From Rheinheimera texasensis DSM 17496 (GTDB taxonomy: Bacteria > Pseudomonadota > Gammaproteobacteria > Enterobacterales > Alteromonadaceae): 64,000 nucleotides of DNA. The notes under the pieces are model-generated. The model saw nothing but the letters and a program-made list of their open reading frames with translations. It made no database searches and had not been told where the DNA came from. The translations under genes and the position numbers were made by a program. The DNA lies in contig NZ_JONU01000007.1 in the NCBI RefSeq assembly GCF_000711985.1, positions 248,001 through 312,000 of the forward strand, in the 5' to 3' direction. Shown here in pieces: positions 18,146-26,313 of the stretch; position 1 is the first letter of the stretch, and each line of letters opens with the position of its first letter.

Positions 18146-18601
18146 ATGCCAACATTTAACAGCAACACACAGCCATCGCTGGTTTGCCAATATCCGGCCG
18201 CAGCTGCCGACACCGCCATTCATTGGTTCAGTCAAAGATTAATGCTGGAGACCGATTGCAGTGATGTGCACAGCGCATTACAAGCCGGTGCGAATGACTT
18301 TGTGTTGCTGGATGTACGCGCCAGCTCAAATTACGCAGCAGGCCACGTGCCTGGGGCTGTCAGTTTGCCCCACCGGCAAATCAGTGAAACAACGCTTGCT
18401 TCGCTACCGCCACACCGCTTGTTAGTGGTGTACTGCGCCGGGCCACATTGCAATGGTGCAGACCAGGCGGCGCTGAAAATCGCCCGGCTGGGATATCCGG
18501 TCAAAATTATGATTGGCGGCATACAGGGTTATGTCGACGAAGGTTTTGTCTTGTCAGAACCCGGTGTGCTTTGGGACGGGCCCGTGCAATGCGGCTGTTG
18601 A
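18146..18601 (+). CDS. rhodanese-domain protein
   Basis: The start is the ATG at 18146 (MPTFNSNTQPSLVCQ) with AGGAG upstream; a start at 18104 would lack a binding site. The 151-residue product is a single rhodanese domain: FVLLDVRASSNYAAGHVPGA, then the active-site loop VVYCAGPHCNGADQAALKI with the catalytic Cys, then the closing IGGIQGYVDEGF. Rhodanese domains move sulfane sulfur. The substrate here is unknown. It is divergent from a GlxA-type regulator and followed by a hairpin and the chromate transporter gene. Confidence 0.9.
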   Translation: MPTFNSNTQPSLVCQYPAAAADTAIHWFSQRLMLETDCSDVHSALQAGANDFVLLDVRASSNYAAGHVPGAVSLPHRQISETTLASLPPHRLLVVYCAGPHCNGADQAALKIARLGYPVKIMIGGIQGYVDEGFVLSEPGVLWDGPVQCGC

Positions 18602-18632
18602 GCAACACTGGTATTCCAGCAGCTCTTCAGTA

Positions 18633-18669
18633 AAAATACAGGCAGACCGAGTTAATCAGCCTGTATTTT
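18633..18669 (+). terminator. hairpin between rhodanese and chrA, abutting the chrA start
   Basis: AAAATACAGGC (18633-18643) pairs with GCCTGTATTTT (18659-18669). It resembles a terminator for the rhodanese transcript with an A-tract/T-tract stem. Its last base touches the proposed chrA ATG at 18670, so on read-through RNA it would cover the ribosome-binding region. Confidence 0.6.
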
Positions 18670-19821
18670 ATGACTTTGTATGCAGATATATTTTTACAGT
18701 TTTTTCGGCTGGGTGCGTTATCTTTTGGTGGCCCGGCCGCGCATCTGGTTAATTTTGAACGCCGGTTTGTTACTGACAAAGCATGGTTGAGCACGGCGCA
18801 ATACCGGCAACTGGTTGCTCTGTGTCAATTTTTACCCGGTCCCGCCTCCAGCCAGGTCGGTATTGGTATCGGATTGCAGCGGGGCGGATATCCCGGAGCT
18901 TTGCTGGCGTTTCTGGGTTTTACTTTGCCGTCCTTTGTTTTCATGACTCTGGCAGGTGTGTATGGACTGCAATGGTTAGGGCCAGCGGCATTACAAGGTG
19001 CTCTCTGTGCGTTAGCAGCAATAGTTGCACACGCTATCTGGCAAATGAGCCAAAGTTTTCTGACCGACTGGCGGCGACGCACTTTTGCCGTCGTCGGTTT
19101 TGGCGTTTTTCTGCTTGCATTAACGATGTTCTGGCAAATGCTGCTACTGGCCTTGTTTGCGCTTTGTGGCACCCGGTTGTTGCGTCAAGATGCCACAGAG
19201 GTCATCCAGCCATGGCGTGGTACCTCAGCGCTCAGCCTACCGTTGCTTATCGTCTTATTACTGTTACTGCTTGTGTTACCAGTGAGTTCTGCCTTGTGGA
19301 GCGATGTGCCTTCATTGCAATTCATCCAACAGTATTTCCAGGCCGGTACTTTCGTCTTTGGTGGAGGCCATGTCGTACTGCCATTGCTGGAACAAAGCGT
19401 TGGTACCAACATGCCACAGACTGATTTTCTGGCAGGTTATGCCGCTGCACAGCTGATGCCGGGCCCAATTTTTAGTTTTGTCGCATATCTTGGCGCTATG
19501 ACTCAGGGAATAGCAGGCGCAATCCTCGCTACTTTTGCAGTGTTTTTGCCTGGCGCCCTATTAGTGTGCGCTATCTGGCCCTGGTGGCACCGGCTCGGCC
19601 AATACCCTGGGGTGTTTGGCGCAGTTTCCGCTGTAAATTGCGCTGTGGTGGGACTGTTGGCGAGTACCTGGTGGCAATTTATTCTACCGCACGCAGCTAT
19701 GACCAGCTGGCATTGGTTGTTGATGTTGTCAGGTTTCTTGTTGTTGCTGCGCAACTGGTGCAAAGCCATGCTATTAGTACCTGCTGCTATGGTGGCTACC
19801 TCAATACCAACCCTGTTTTAA
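18670..19821 (+). CDS. chrA: chromate transporter, two-domain ChrA
   Basis: The 383-residue product has 10-12 predicted membrane segments arranged as two homologous ChrA (CHR) halves. The first half carries FFRLGALSFGGPAAHL and LCQFLPGPASSQVGIGIGLQ; the second carries FVFGGGHVVLPLLEQ and AAQLMPGPIFSFVAYLGAM. Known members export chromate. The physiological substrate is not settled for many homologues. The ATG has no visible Shine-Dalgarno sequence and sits at the foot of a hairpin. Confidence 0.92.
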   Translation: MTLYADIFLQFFRLGALSFGGPAAHLVNFERRFVTDKAWLSTAQYRQLVALCQFLPGPASSQVGIGIGLQRGGYPGALLAFLGFTLPSFVFMTLAGVYGLQWLGPAALQGALCALAAIVAHAIWQMSQSFLTDWRRRTFAVVGFGVFLLALTMFWQMLLLALFALCGTRLLRQDATEVIQPWRGTSALSLPLLIVLLLLLLVLPVSSALWSDVPSLQFIQQYFQAGTFVFGGGHVVLPLLEQSVGTNMPQTDFLAGYAAAQLMPGPIFSFVAYLGAMTQGIAGAILATFAVFLPGALLVCAIWPWWHRLGQYPGVFGAVSAVNCAVVGLLASTWWQFILPHAAMTSWHWLLMLSGFLLLLRNWCKAMLLVPAAMVATSIPTLF

Positions 19822-19902
19822 CTGTGTGACTCAAATGGCTTCTTGCCGGTCACACAATAAGCGGTTGTTTATTTCACCTATTCTCTATATAAATTAATTA
19901 AG

Positions 19903-19915
19903 GAATATTCTATTC
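19903..19915 (+). promoter_or_regulatory. candidate MurR operator, full match
   Basis: GAATA-TTC-TATTC, both arms perfect, 28 bases upstream of the ATG of the beta-lactamase-fold gene. It is the same palindrome found in the promoters of nagZ/symporter and, with one arm mismatch, of murR/amiD and of the NlpC/L,D-transpeptidase pair. Assignment to MurR is inferred. Confidence 0.6.
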
Positions 19916-19943
19916 ATTTGCGTGAGCTTTGAGGAGCTTCCCG

Positions 19944-21203
19944 ATGCACAACAATCGTATGCGTGCCGCACTGCTGACGTACGCCTTGATGTTACTGAGC
20001 GCTTGTCAACATCCCTCAGCCAGAGACGCAACGCCTGGGCAAAGCGAACTATTACAGCGCTGGTTATCGCAGGCCGCACCTCAAATCGCTGAACATCCTG
20101 AGCAATACCGCACACAAATTTTGTTGACCGAAATTCGGCGCGATGCAAAAGGTCAACCAACACTGCAGCAGCATCAGTATCGGGTTGATGCTGAGTATCT
20201 GTACCCGGCCTCGACAGTGAAACTCGCCATCGCTGCGCTGGCTCTGGAATATCTGCAGCAGCTGTCGCAATACGGCGTAACTGCCGATTCGGTGATGCAC
20301 ATAGAACCCCTGTTGCCTGATGACAGTCTGGTAAACCGGGATGACAGTGCGGCAGCTGGTGTACCGACAGTCCGGCATTACATCAAAAAGATCCTGCTGG
20401 TCAGTGACAACGATGCCTATAACCGTCTGTATGAATTGATGGGCCAGCAATACATCAATGCACGTCTTGCTGAATTAGGTTTTACCGGCGCCCAGATTTT
20501 GCATCGTCTGGAGCGGCCATTGAGCGCTGAAGACAATCGCCGGACCAATGCCGTGGCTTTTTATGACACCAGCGGCAAGCTGTTATATCGCCAGGCGGCC
20601 AGAACAGCGCCTGCGATAGCGGCCCGCCCCTATACGCCGGTTGGTAGTGCTCATATGAAGGATGGCAAGCTGCAGGACAAACCGCTGGATTTTAGCCAGA
20701 AAAACCGCTGGACCGTGGTACATATGCATCGTTTGATGCAGTTGATCATGTTACCAGACACGATTACCGGCACAGGTGGCCTAAAGTTAACAGCTGTGGA
20801 CCGGCAATTTATCCAGCAGTTTATGCAAATGCTGCCTGGTGAAAGTAACGACCCGAAGTATGATCCAAAGGAATATTGGCCGACCTATGTGAAGTTTTTT
20901 ATTTATGGTTCAGACAAAGCAGCGCGTATCGACCCCTCAGTGCATATCTTCAACAAAGTGGGTGACGCTTACGGTTTTCTGCTGGACAGCGCCTATGTCA
21001 AAGATGACTGCTCGGGCACAGAGTTTATGTTAACCGCGGCAGTTTATGTCAATGCGGATGGCGTCCTGAACGACAACCAATATGAATATGAAAGCCTGGG
21101 TTTACCTTTTTTAAAACGTCTCGGCGAGCTTGCGCTGGCACATGCAAGAAGTAAGGGTCCGAATCCCTGTGTTTCGGACCGCCCGTTATCACACAAACCT
21201 TAA
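19944..21203 (+). CDS. beta-lactamase-fold serine hydrolase, lipoprotein
   Basis: The start is the ATG at 19944 behind GAGGAG. The signal MRAALLTYALMLLSAC ends in a lipobox, so the mature protein is lipid-anchored. YPASTVKLAIAALAL near residue 88 is the SxxK motif, and SDNDAYNRL near 154 the SDN motif, of class A beta-lactamase/penicillin-binding folds. I see no clear KTG box. HMKDGKLQ and FFIYGSDK are possible replacements. The 419 residues exceed a class A beta-lactamase (about 290). Its promoter carries the candidate MurR box and its neighbours process wall peptides, so a peptidoglycan-peptide hydrolase is more likely than a resistance enzyme. The 3' end overlaps the convergent epimerase gene by 4 bases. 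Confidence 0.75.
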   Translation: MHNNRMRAALLTYALMLLSACQHPSARDATPGQSELLQRWLSQAAPQIAEHPEQYRTQILLTEIRRDAKGQPTLQQHQYRVDAEYLYPASTVKLAIAALALEYLQQLSQYGVTADSVMHIEPLLPDDSLVNRDDSAAAGVPTVRHYIKKILLVSDNDAYNRLYELMGQQYINARLAELGFTGAQILHRLERPLSAEDNRRTNAVAFYDTSGKLLYRQAARTAPAIAARPYTPVGSAHMKDGKLQDKPLDFSQKNRWTVVHMHRLMQLIMLPDTITGTGGLKLTAVDRQFIQQFMQMLPGESNDPKYDPKEYWPTYVKFFIYGSDKAARIDPSVHIFNKVGDAYGFLLDSAYVKDDCSGTEFMLTAAVYVNADGVLNDNQYEYESLGLPFLKRLGELALAHARSKGPNPCVSDRPLSHKP

Positions 21204-22312
21204 ACGGGTAATGCCGCTAACGGCCAGGGCGTTAAACCACGGATGGCCTGGATCCCTAAGCCGCTGCTTTGATTGAGCACAATGCTTGGGCCTTCAAACC
21301 GCGTGCCACCGCTGACCGGGTCAAAGCTGGACAATGTTGGACCATCCAAATCCAGATATCGAATGGTCTGCGGGAAAGCCGCCGCCAGATGTGCTGCCGC
21401 AGCTACACTGATCGACGACTCCAGCATAGAACCGAGCATACAGGGTTTACCAGCGACATCAGCCAGCGCCAATATCTGCAGTGCGGCGCTGATGCCGCCG
21501 GTTTTCATCAGTTTAATGTTGATTATATCGCAGCAGTCCTGGGCCAACAGGGTTACCACGTCGGCCGGACTATAGGCACTTTCATCGGCCATCACCGGTG
21601 TCAGCACTGCATCTTTTACTGCTTTTAAACCGGCAAGATCTGCCGCCGGCACCGGTTGTTCTATCAGCTCGGGCAAAATGCCGGCGGCTTCAATCTGGCG
21701 TAAAGCACGAATACTTTGTTTAGCGGTCCAGGCCTGATTCACATCCAGCCGCAGTTTGATATGGCTGGGCATTGCACGATGGATAGCCAGGACCCTTTCA
21801 ACGTCAAGTTCCGGCTCACTGCCCAGTTTAATTTTTAGGTGCTGATAACCGGCGGCCACCGCGGCTAAAGCATCTGTCACCATCTCGTCGACCGGGTTCA
21901 TACTGACAGTAATGTCGGTCGTCAATGTGGTGGGTTCGGCGCCAAGCAGCTGGCAGAGCGGGATTTGCAATAATTGTGACCGGGCATCATAAAGTGCGAT
22001 TTCCAGCGCGGCTTTTGCGCTGCTGTTGGCAACTACACGTCGCTGCACCTGATGCAGCAGCGACTGAAAATTCAACATCGATTGTCCAACCAGCAGCGGC
22101 TTAAACACCGTGTGGATCACCGCCTGCATCGATTGCAGACTATCGCCGCTGATGACGAGCGTCGGCGCAGCTTCACCATAGCCACAGATCCCATTTTCAA
22201 GTTCGATGCGTACGACTAAATCCTGAACGGCATCGACGCGGCGCAGCGCAGTGACAAAAGGCGTTTTTAATGGCACTTCGAGCAAAAACGTCTCAATGGT
22301 AAGGATGCGCAT
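21200..22312 (-). CDS. L-Ala-D/L-Glu dipeptide epimerase
   Basis: The 370-residue enolase-superfamily enzyme has the muconate-lactonizing fold. Visible landmarks in order are the capping domain with GYGEAAPT, HLKIKLG near 158 (KxK acid/base), DVNQAW near 189, EQPV near 216 and ADES near 240 (three Mg ligands), NIKLMKTGG near 265 (opposite Lys), and DLDGPT near 322. This pattern fits the L-Ala-D/L-Glu epimerases (E. coli YcjG, B. subtilis YkfB), which convert the murein dipeptide L-Ala-D-Glu to L-Ala-L-Glu. It overlaps the upstream NlpC/P60 gene by 20 bases, so the two are coupled. B. subtilis pairs ykfB with ykfC, an NlpC/P60 endopeptidase, in the same way. Confidence 0.9.
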   Translation of the reverse strand: MRILTIETFLLEVPLKTPFVTALRRVDAVQDLVVRIELENGICGYGEAAPTLVISGDSLQSMQAVIHTVFKPLLVGQSMLNFQSLLHQVQRRVVANSSAKAALEIALYDARSQLLQIPLCQLLGAEPTTLTTDITVSMNPVDEMVTDALAAVAAGYQHLKIKLGSEPELDVERVLAIHRAMPSHIKLRLDVNQAWTAKQSIRALRQIEAAGILPELIEQPVPAADLAGLKAVKDAVLTPVMADESAYSPADVVTLLAQDCCDIINIKLMKTGGISAALQILALADVAGKPCMLGSMLESSISVAAAAHLAAAFPQTIRYLDLDGPTLSSFDPVSGGTRFEGPSIVLNQSSGLGIQAIRGLTPWPLAALPV

Positions 22313-23741
22313 AGGTCTCCCGGGTCAGGCTTTTGATGTTGTAAAGGGCTTGCAGATAACTGGTTTGCTGATTGAGCTGTAACGGCAATAGCGGTGTGAT
22401 ACTGACGCCATTGAGTTTACTTTGATAATACTCGCCATTGCTCTGGAAATAACTCAGGCCATTGACCGAGTGGATCACAAACAGTTGCCCGTCGTCGGCC
22501 CGGCCCAGCACCAACATCACATGGCCAGGGATCAACAATAAATCACCTGTATTGGTCTGGCTGAGCGCCTGTGCTTTTTCCGTATCTGTGGCGCTGTCGA
22601 GCTGAATTTCCGCAGCAAAGCGCTGTTTGCCGAGACTACTGGTATTACGCGGCAACAGCACGCCAAAGGCTTTAAATACCTCTCCGATAAAACCGGAGCA
22701 ATCGCGGGCGTTGTAGTCATGGCCCCAGCCGTAGCGTTCGCCAAGAAACTTAAACGACTGTCGGATAATATTGGCGTAGGTTAATGGCAAATAGCCGGTG
22801 CGGACATCCTGACTACGCGCGATCAGCGCCGGCATCAGTTGTAAAGTGCCGTCCTGACTTCTGACCGGTAGTTGCACCACGTGACTGAAGGCAGGATTTT
22901 GATCATGCACAAGGTTAGGCAATTCTTTTAGCAAAGGCAACCGTACGCCCATATCCAGCATAACCTCCGAAACATCCGGTTGTTCTGCGGTGAAATTGGT
23001 TAATACCTTAGCCCCGGTGACCAGCAAAAAATCCGTGTTATTGGCAAAATCCAAAGCAGTTTTTTTATCTGTCAGGGCAAAATGTTTAACCTGCAGCCAG
23101 CCACTGTAATGATAATGCCGGACAAATGCCCACTGCTGATCTTGGCTATAATGCAGCACCTGCAGTGGTTGCCCCGGGAATACTGCGGTTTCCTGAAAAC
23201 GGTCGATATCGGTATCCATTCCCTCATTAAACACCCGGTCCAGAGTTGGAAAAGCGCGGATGATGCCGCGACTGCTGACCAGAGCGTACCTGGCCTGAAC
23301 TTTGGTTACATCTTTGGCGGATAAGGGGTCAAGTGCCATATTTTGTTGATAGCGCGCAAAGTCCGCCGGTGTTAACTGCCGGCCATCGGTATAAAACCTT
23401 GCTGCTTTGGGCAACGCTGAACTGAGTCCGATCAACGTTAGTAAATCCTGGCGGCCGTATAGCTCCGGAGCAGTGGACAAGTCCAGCATATCCGGTAATG
23501 TGTTGAGCAACTGAGCATTTGTGGCGGCGATTTGTGCGTTCGTGCGTAGAATTTGATCGGGAGTTTCTGTCCGTGCCAACCAGTAATCCGGCGCCAATTG
23601 CGCTGCGTTTAGCAAAGGAATATCGTGCGAGCTGGCTATTGCTGTAGATATCACCGGGCAAACTCCTGTGATGACGAGCAACAGACTACAGCGCAGCAGC
23701 GCCGCTGGCTGTGCCCAAAGCCGAGTGGTTATTCCAAACAT
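22293..23741 (-). CDS. exported SH3/NlpC-P60 peptidase (YkfC-like)
   Basis: The 482-residue product has an N-terminal signal peptide (about 1-36). SH3-like regions follow (about 150-300: GWLQVKHFALTDK is typical) and the C40 peptidase domain is at about 330-450. Catalytic residues are visible: Cys in NARDCSGFIGEVF near 347 and His in IPGHVMLVLG near 408. Relatives such as YkfC cut gamma-D-Glu-diaminopimelate (or lysine) bonds, giving L-Ala-D-Glu, the substrate of the downstream epimerase. The promoter region is shared with the divergent L,D-transpeptidase-like gene and contains a candidate MurR box. Confidence 0.88.
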   Translation of the reverse strand: MFGITTRLWAQPAALLRCSLLLVITGVCPVISTAIASSHDIPLLNAAQLAPDYWLARTETPDQILRTNAQIAATNAQLLNTLPDMLDLSTAPELYGRQDLLTLIGLSSALPKAARFYTDGRQLTPADFARYQQNMALDPLSAKDVTKVQARYALVSSRGIIRAFPTLDRVFNEGMDTDIDRFQETAVFPGQPLQVLHYSQDQQWAFVRHYHYSGWLQVKHFALTDKKTALDFANNTDFLLVTGAKVLTNFTAEQPDVSEVMLDMGVRLPLLKELPNLVHDQNPAFSHVVQLPVRSQDGTLQLMPALIARSQDVRTGYLPLTYANIIRQSFKFLGERYGWGHDYNARDCSGFIGEVFKAFGVLLPRNTSSLGKQRFAAEIQLDSATDTEKAQALSQTNTGDLLLIPGHVMLVLGRADDGQLFVIHSVNGLSYFQSNGEYYQSKLNGVSITPLLPLQLNQQTSYLQALYNIKSLTRETYAHPYH

Positions 23742-23763
23742 TCTAAACCTATCAATATGGCAG

Positions 23764-23776
23764 GAATTATTTATTC
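23764..23776 (+). promoter_or_regulatory. candidate MurR operator in divergent promoter
   Basis: GAATT-ATT-TATTC, one mismatch to GAATA-N3-TATTC. It lies in the 78-base gap between the divergent NlpC/P60 and L,D-transpeptidase-like genes, so one site could control both. Confidence 0.5.
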
Positions 23777-23819
23777 AAGTATACTGGCGCAAGATCAAAT
23801 TACAAGCGAAGGACACGTG

Positions 23820-24707
23820 ATGCGAAGACCACACTCATTGGTAAAATCAGGCGTTCAATCAATCATCTGCTCTCTTCGCGCACAGCTGCCGAATAGCCAA
23901 AACCACAGCAAACGCCGGCTTGGCTGTTTCGCCAGTACTCTGCTGCTTATCGGTTGTAGCCAGTCTTTTCATCCCGGTCCTGCGCAGTTATCGCAGGAAC
24001 CGGTGATCCCAGCCAATACGACACAGTTGGTCGTGGTGGTCAGCGAAAATTGGGATGCCAGCAGTGGGCAAATCTATCAGTTTTCACGTTCTGCCGGGCA
24101 AATCTGGCAACAATCCGGGCAAATTGGCACAGTAGATCTTGGACGTAATGGCACAGCCTGGGGGCTCGGACTGCATCCGCAACAAAATATTGGCCCGCAG
24201 AAACAGGAAGGTGACGGTAAAGCGCCGGCCGGCCTGTTTCACTTAAGCGCCGCTTTTGGTGCTTTGCCATCTATAGCGACGCAGATGCCCTACCAGCAAA
24301 TGAGCCGCTTTGATTTTTGTATTGATGTGCCAACTTCGCCTTTATATAACCAGACTGTGGATGTCAGACGCTATCGGCCAGAATGGACCGCCGGCAGTTC
24401 AGAGCCCATGCGGCGTGATCTGATGACAAAACCAGATGGGGTTTATGCACAAGGTTTGTTTATCGACCACAACTTCAGTGATGGCGAAGCCCGCCAGACC
24501 GGCGCCGGCAGCTGTATTTTTATGCATCTGAAATCACCGGACGGGCGCAAAACCGCTGGCTGTACTGCTTTAGCACCTGAGCATCTGATTGCGTTGTTGC
24601 AGTGGTTAAAGCCGAAAGAGCAACCACTGTATCTGCTGTTGCCTGTCAGCGAATATCGCCGGCTGCAACAGCAATGGCAGTTGCCCACCCTGCCCATTTC
24701 CGGCTAA
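23820..24707 (+). CDS. L,D-transpeptidase-fold (YkuD-like) lipoprotein
   Basis: The start is taken as the ATG at 23820 behind GAAGGACACGT; the open frame begins earlier, inside the divergent gene. The N-terminus is long before the lipobox LLLIGCS (Cys near residue 42). The C-terminal domain has the YkuD signature: FMHLKS with His near 235, then TAGCTALA with the catalytic Cys near 246. The family makes or cuts L,D peptide bonds in peptidoglycan. Beside dacB and a YkfC-like enzyme, a trimming or carboxypeptidase role is plausible but inferred. dacB starts 18 bases downstream. Confidence 0.75.
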   Translation: MRRPHSLVKSGVQSIICSLRAQLPNSQNHSKRRLGCFASTLLLIGCSQSFHPGPAQLSQEPVIPANTTQLVVVVSENWDASSGQIYQFSRSAGQIWQQSGQIGTVDLGRNGTAWGLGLHPQQNIGPQKQEGDGKAPAGLFHLSAAFGALPSIATQMPYQQMSRFDFCIDVPTSPLYNQTVDVRRYRPEWTAGSSEPMRRDLMTKPDGVYAQGLFIDHNFSDGEARQTGAGSCIFMHLKSPDGRKTAGCTALAPEHLIALLQWLKPKEQPLYLLLPVSEYRRLQQQWQLPTLPISG

Positions 24708-24725
24708 TTCACAGCGAGGTTTCTG

Positions 24726-26201
24726 ATGTTTAAACCAGCAGTATTTGTATTGGCGCTGATGTTGACGGGATGTGCGAGTCAGCCCGGTTTGCAGCTACGT
24801 CATGACCTTGAGCAGCAAATCCTTGCTGCGGGTCTGCAGCCGGATCAGGTTGCACTGGTGGTCTTGCCGGTAGCAATGGCTGGTCAGTCAGCTGATAACA
24901 CGCCACTGGTTCAGCACAATGCAGACCTTTTGCTCCAGCCTGCCAGTACGTTAAAACTGTTGACCAGCGCAGTGGCACTGGACCAGCTGGGACCGCTCTG
25001 GCGCGGCGAAACTGAATTGCTGGCCGATGCCGCCGATTTGGCCCAGGCCTGGCAAACCGGCATTTTGACAAAACCTTTGTATCTGCGTGGCAAAGGCGAT
25101 CCGGACCTTGATTATGCGGCGGTTTTTACCATGCTGTCCGAGCTTCATAATGAAGGGGTTCGTGAGCTGCGTGCTGGTATGGTGCTGGACCGCAGTTGGT
25201 TTAGTCCGTTATTACCTGATCCGGCAGCTGCACCTTTTGACGAGTCGCCGCGAGCCCGTTACAACTATATTCCCGATGCACTGGGGCTTAATCAGCAGAT
25301 GTTGCAGTTGCAGCTTCGCAGCGATGCCAACTCGGTTCACTTACGTAGTCTGCCGGTGCTGACGGACTTAACGCTGCAAACAGAATTGCAATTAACCGAT
25401 GCGCGTTGTGATCAGTTTAATGCAGACTTCCTGGTGCTGCAGGAACGTAAACGCCCAGACGGTGGTATTGCACTGGTGCTCAATGGAGAATTTCCACGCA
25501 ATTGCCTGCATCAGGAAGAAGCAGCCTGGCTCAGCCGGGATACGTTGTGGCAATTAACTCTGAGCCAGGCATGGCGCCAGCTCGGTGGCCGTCTGACTGG
25601 CCCGGTACCGATAGCATCAGGACAAACGCCGACGGATGCAGTGGTCGTAGCACAACATTTCAGCCGGCCTTTGCCGCAATTACTGCAGCAACTGAATAAA
25701 AATTCGGACAACGGTCTGGCGCGGACTTTGGCTCTGCAATTAGGTCGTCTGGCACCGGCAAGTGCAGACCAGACTCAACCAGACACGGTTCAGGCGGCTG
25801 AGCAATTTGTTCTGCAATGGCTGGCGCAGCGCCAATTGCCGACAGAAGGTCTGGTGCTTGACAATGGCTCAGGTCTGTCGCGTTTGGCCCGGATCAGTGC
25901 CAGTCAATTAGCGGCTTTGCTGCAATATGCCTGGCAGCAACCCTGGGGGCTGGATTTAGCCAGCAGCCTGCCGCGCGCCGGCATGGATGGCACTTTACAA
26001 AATCGCATGCGTACAACAACAGCACGTGACAGCGCGCGCTTAAAAACCGGCACTTTGCGCAATGGTACCGGCCTTGCGGGCTATGTATTTGACCGTCAGA
26101 ACCGCCCCTGGATTTTCGTTGGGCTGGTGAATGCAGAACAAGGCGTCGCCAAAGGCCGGCTGTTATTAGATCAGTGGGTAGAGCAAGTCAGTCAGTTTTA
26201 A
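24726..26201 (+). CDS. dacB: D-Ala-D-Ala carboxypeptidase/endopeptidase, PBP4-type
   Basis: The 491-residue lipoprotein (VLALMLTGCASQ) is of the S13/PBP4 family. The three active-site boxes are in order: PASTLKLLTS near 73 (SxxK), NSDNGLARTL near 327 (SxN) and LKTGTLRNGTG near 440 (KTG). A long insert between the first two boxes, as in E. coli DacB, is present. These enzymes remove terminal D-Ala and cut D-Ala-mDAP crosslinks in the periplasm, which would release D-Ala for the aminotransferase encoded at 29.7 kb. It is likely co-transcribed with the preceding gene and ends at a strong terminator. Confidence 0.93.
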   Translation: MFKPAVFVLALMLTGCASQPGLQLRHDLEQQILAAGLQPDQVALVVLPVAMAGQSADNTPLVQHNADLLLQPASTLKLLTSAVALDQLGPLWRGETELLADAADLAQAWQTGILTKPLYLRGKGDPDLDYAAVFTMLSELHNEGVRELRAGMVLDRSWFSPLLPDPAAAPFDESPRARYNYIPDALGLNQQMLQLQLRSDANSVHLRSLPVLTDLTLQTELQLTDARCDQFNADFLVLQERKRPDGGIALVLNGEFPRNCLHQEEAAWLSRDTLWQLTLSQAWRQLGGRLTGPVPIASGQTPTDAVVVAQHFSRPLPQLLQQLNKNSDNGLARTLALQLGRLAPASADQTQPDTVQAAEQFVLQWLAQRQLPTEGLVLDNGSGLSRLARISASQLAALLQYAWQQPWGLDLASSLPRAGMDGTLQNRMRTTTARDSARLKTGTLRNGTGLAGYVFDRQNRPWIFVGLVNAEQGVAKGRLLLDQWVEQVSQF

Positions 26202-26230
26202 GCTTTTGCGTTTAGGGGCAAAGCCCAATA

Positions 26231-26259
26231 AAAAAGCCAGTCAATCAAACTGGCTTTTT
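26231..26259 (+). terminator. terminator after dacB
   Basis: AAAAAGCCAGT-CAATCAA-ACTGGCTTTTT. The symmetric A and T tracts would let it also serve the convergent TonB-receptor gene. Confidence 0.9.
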
Positions 26260-26313
26260 GCTTTTCTGCACTGCCCGCAAGCAGTAGTCCTGTTTGCGGC
26301 GATGCGTTTTGGC

